Shown here piece by piece: positions 5,337 to 6,527 of a stretch of 6,527 nucleotides of DNA. The DNA lies in the NCBI GenBank assembly GCA_003248845.1, contig QFPD01000124.1, positions 1-6,527 of the forward strand, given 5' to 3'. Position 1 is the first letter of the stretch; the number at the start of each line of letters is the position of its first letter. Origin of the DNA: Microbacterium sp. GTDB lineage: Bacteria > Actinomycetota > Actinomycetes > Actinomycetales > Microbacteriaceae. The notes beneath the pieces are model-generated. The model had not been told where the DNA came from and made no database searches. It worked only from the letters and a program-made list of their open reading frames with translations. Made by a program: the position numbers and the translations under genes.

Positions 5337-6527
5337 ATGAGGATCATCATCATCGGCGGCGTCGCCGCGGGAATGAGCGCGGCCGCCCGCGCCCGTCGCC
5401 ACAGCGAAGAAGCCGAGATCATCGTCCTCGAACGCGGACCGGAGGTCTCATTCGCCAACTGCGGACTCCCGTACCACGTGAGCGCAGAGATCGATGACGC
5501 GCGGGACCTGCGCCTGCACACACCGGACTCCCTGAAGGCGGCTCTGAACCTCGACGTGCGCACGCGACATGACGTCATCGCGATCGACACCGCGGCACAG
5601 ACGGTGACCGCCCTGACGCCCGACGGCGCCGAAACCTTCGACTACGACGCTCTCGTGCTCGCTCCGGGCGCGGCGGCGGCACGACCTCCCCTTTCCGGCA
5701 TCGATTCGCCGCGAGTCCGGACGCTCCGCACGGTGGCCGACGCCGTCGACCTGCGCACCCGGGTCGACGAGGGCGTTCGCCGCGCTGTGGTGCTCGGCGC
5801 GGGCTACATCGGCATCGAAGCCGCCGAGGCGCTGCGCCACCGCGGGCTCGAGGTAGACGTCGTCGAACTCGCGCCCCATGCCCTCCCCCGCATCGAGCGC
5901 GAGCTCGCACAGGTCGCCGCCGACGAGCTCGAGCACCTCGGCATCCGTGTCCACCCGGGGATCGCGGCGACATCGATCGGCGACGACGGCGTTCAGGCGA
6001 CGGTGACCCTCTCCGACGGCCGCGAGCTCATAGCGGATGTCGTGGTCCTCTCGGTCGGCGTCCGACCCGACACCGCCTTCGTCGCGGATGCCGGCATCGC
6101 CACCGAGCGCGGGGCGATCGTCGTGGACGAGCGCGGCCGCACTTCCGCCCCGAGGGTGTGGGCCGCGGGCGACGCGACCCTCTCCGTCGATGCGACCCTG
6201 GGGATCCGCCGCCCCGTCGCCCTCGCCGGCCCCGCCAACCGCGCCGGGCGGCTCATCGCCGACGACATCTTCGGCGCCGCGGGCGCCCGCGCCATCCCAT
6301 CGGCGCTCGGGACAGCGATCGTGCGCATCGGCGAGCTCACCGTGGCGTCGACCGGGGCGAACCGCGACGACCTCGTGGCCGCCGGTGTGCCCTTCCGCAC
6401 CGTGCACCTGCACCCCAACCAGCACGCGGGCTACTTCCCCGGTGCCTCGGCGGTGCACCTCGTGGTCCACATCGACGACGACGGAACGATCCTGGGCGCG
6501 CAGGCCGCGGGACGCGAGGGCGTCGAC
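5337..6527 (+). CDS. FAD-dependent CoA-disulfide / CoA-persulfide reductase family flavoprotein, C-terminus cut by window edge
   Basis: NAD(P)H- and FAD-dependent oxidoreductase of the single-cysteine disulfide reductase group (CoA-disulfide reductase, CoA-persulfide/polysulfide reductase, NADH oxidase and peroxidase). 397 residues are visible with no stop. The FAD Rossmann motif IIIIGGVAAGMSAAARARR is at 3-21, with Glu32 ending the second strand. The active-site motif SFANCGLPYH holds Cys42, the only cysteine visible and equivalent to Cys43 of S. aureus CoADR. The NAD(P)H-binding GAGYIGIE is at 154-161, the second FAD motif WAAGDAT at 275-281 (Asp279), and the dimerisation domain carries HAGYFPG with Tyr366. 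About 50 residues of the core seem missing. Whether a C-terminal rhodanese domain follows, as in the CoADR-rhodanese fusions, cannot be seen. The twin CsoR/CstR-type operators in its promoter support a role in reactive sulfur or low-molecular-weight thiol disulfide reduction. Actinobacteria of this group use mycothiol as well as CoA, so the physiological substrate is open. Confidence 0.92.
   Translation, partial: MRIIIIGGVAAGMSAAARARRHSEEAEIIVLERGPEVSFANCGLPYHVSAEIDDARDLRLHTPDSLKAALNLDVRTRHDVIAIDTAAQTVTALTPDGAETFDYDALVLAPGAAAARPPLSGIDSPRVRTLRTVADAVDLRTRVDEGVRRAVVLGAGYIGIEAAEALRHRGLEVDVVELAPHALPRIERELAQVAADELEHLGIRVHPGIAATSIGDDGVQATVTLSDGRELIADVVVLSVGVRPDTAFVADAGIATERGAIVVDERGRTSAPRVWAAGDATLSVDATLGIRRPVALAGPANRAGRLIADDIFGAAGARAIPSALGTAIVRIGELTVASTGANRDDLVAAGVPFRTVHLHPNQHAGYFPGASAVHLVVHIDDDGTILGAQAAGREGVD

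Noticed and set aside
5448..6470. 340-codon open frame on the minus strand
   Set aside because: Antisense of the flavoprotein, whose FAD, NAD and Cys42 motifs are intact.
1..6527. Mobile element, CRISPR array or phage remnant
   Set aside because: No transposase or integrase, direct-repeat array, terminal repeats or attachment-site duplication at tRNA-Gln; base composition is uniform apart from the small AT-flanked operator island.

Overview
High-GC (roughly 70%) bacterial chromosomal DNA. Gene content, GC-rich third codon positions, the tRNA-Gln / glmU / prs order and TANNNT -10 elements lying six bases before ATG all point to an actinobacterium. A Microbacteriaceae-like genome (Microbacterium or a relative) is my best guess from general feel, not from a database match. 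No insertion sequence, CRISPR array, phage gene or pseudogene is visible.

Left and centre, minus strand (bases 4661 down to 1): tRNA-Gln(UUG), then glmU (bifunctional UDP-GlcNAc synthesis enzyme), then prs (ribose-phosphate diphosphokinase), then a P2A-like cation-pumping P-type ATPase that runs off the left edge (681 residues visible, C-terminal membrane part missing). The tRNA and glmU are separated by one base, glmU and prs overlap by 23 bases, and a 67-base gap with its own promoter candidate separates prs from the ATPase. glmU feeds peptidoglycan precursor synthesis and prs feeds nucleotide, histidine, tryptophan and NAD synthesis, so this is a housekeeping block with a transporter behind it.

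Right, plus strand (4729 to 6527): a MarR-family regulator diverges from the tRNA/glmU block across a 67-base region that must hold both promoters. It is followed by a CoA-disulfide/persulfide reductase-type flavoprotein that runs off the right edge (397 residues visible). The 110-base gap before the flavoprotein carries the most interesting signal: two copies of a TACCCC-N2-GGGGTA dyad, one inside the spacer between -35 and -10 and one over the expected transcription start. This is the operator type used by the CsoR/CstR family of copper or persulfide sensors. Next to a single-cysteine CoA-disulfide-reductase-like enzyme, it suggests a reactive-sulfur-responsive unit whose sensor and partner genes lie outside the window.

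The longer reading frames opposite or out of frame with these genes are products of high GC and are not annotated. Genes and RNAs cover almost the whole window; the only gaps are 67, 67 and 110 bases, all described below.
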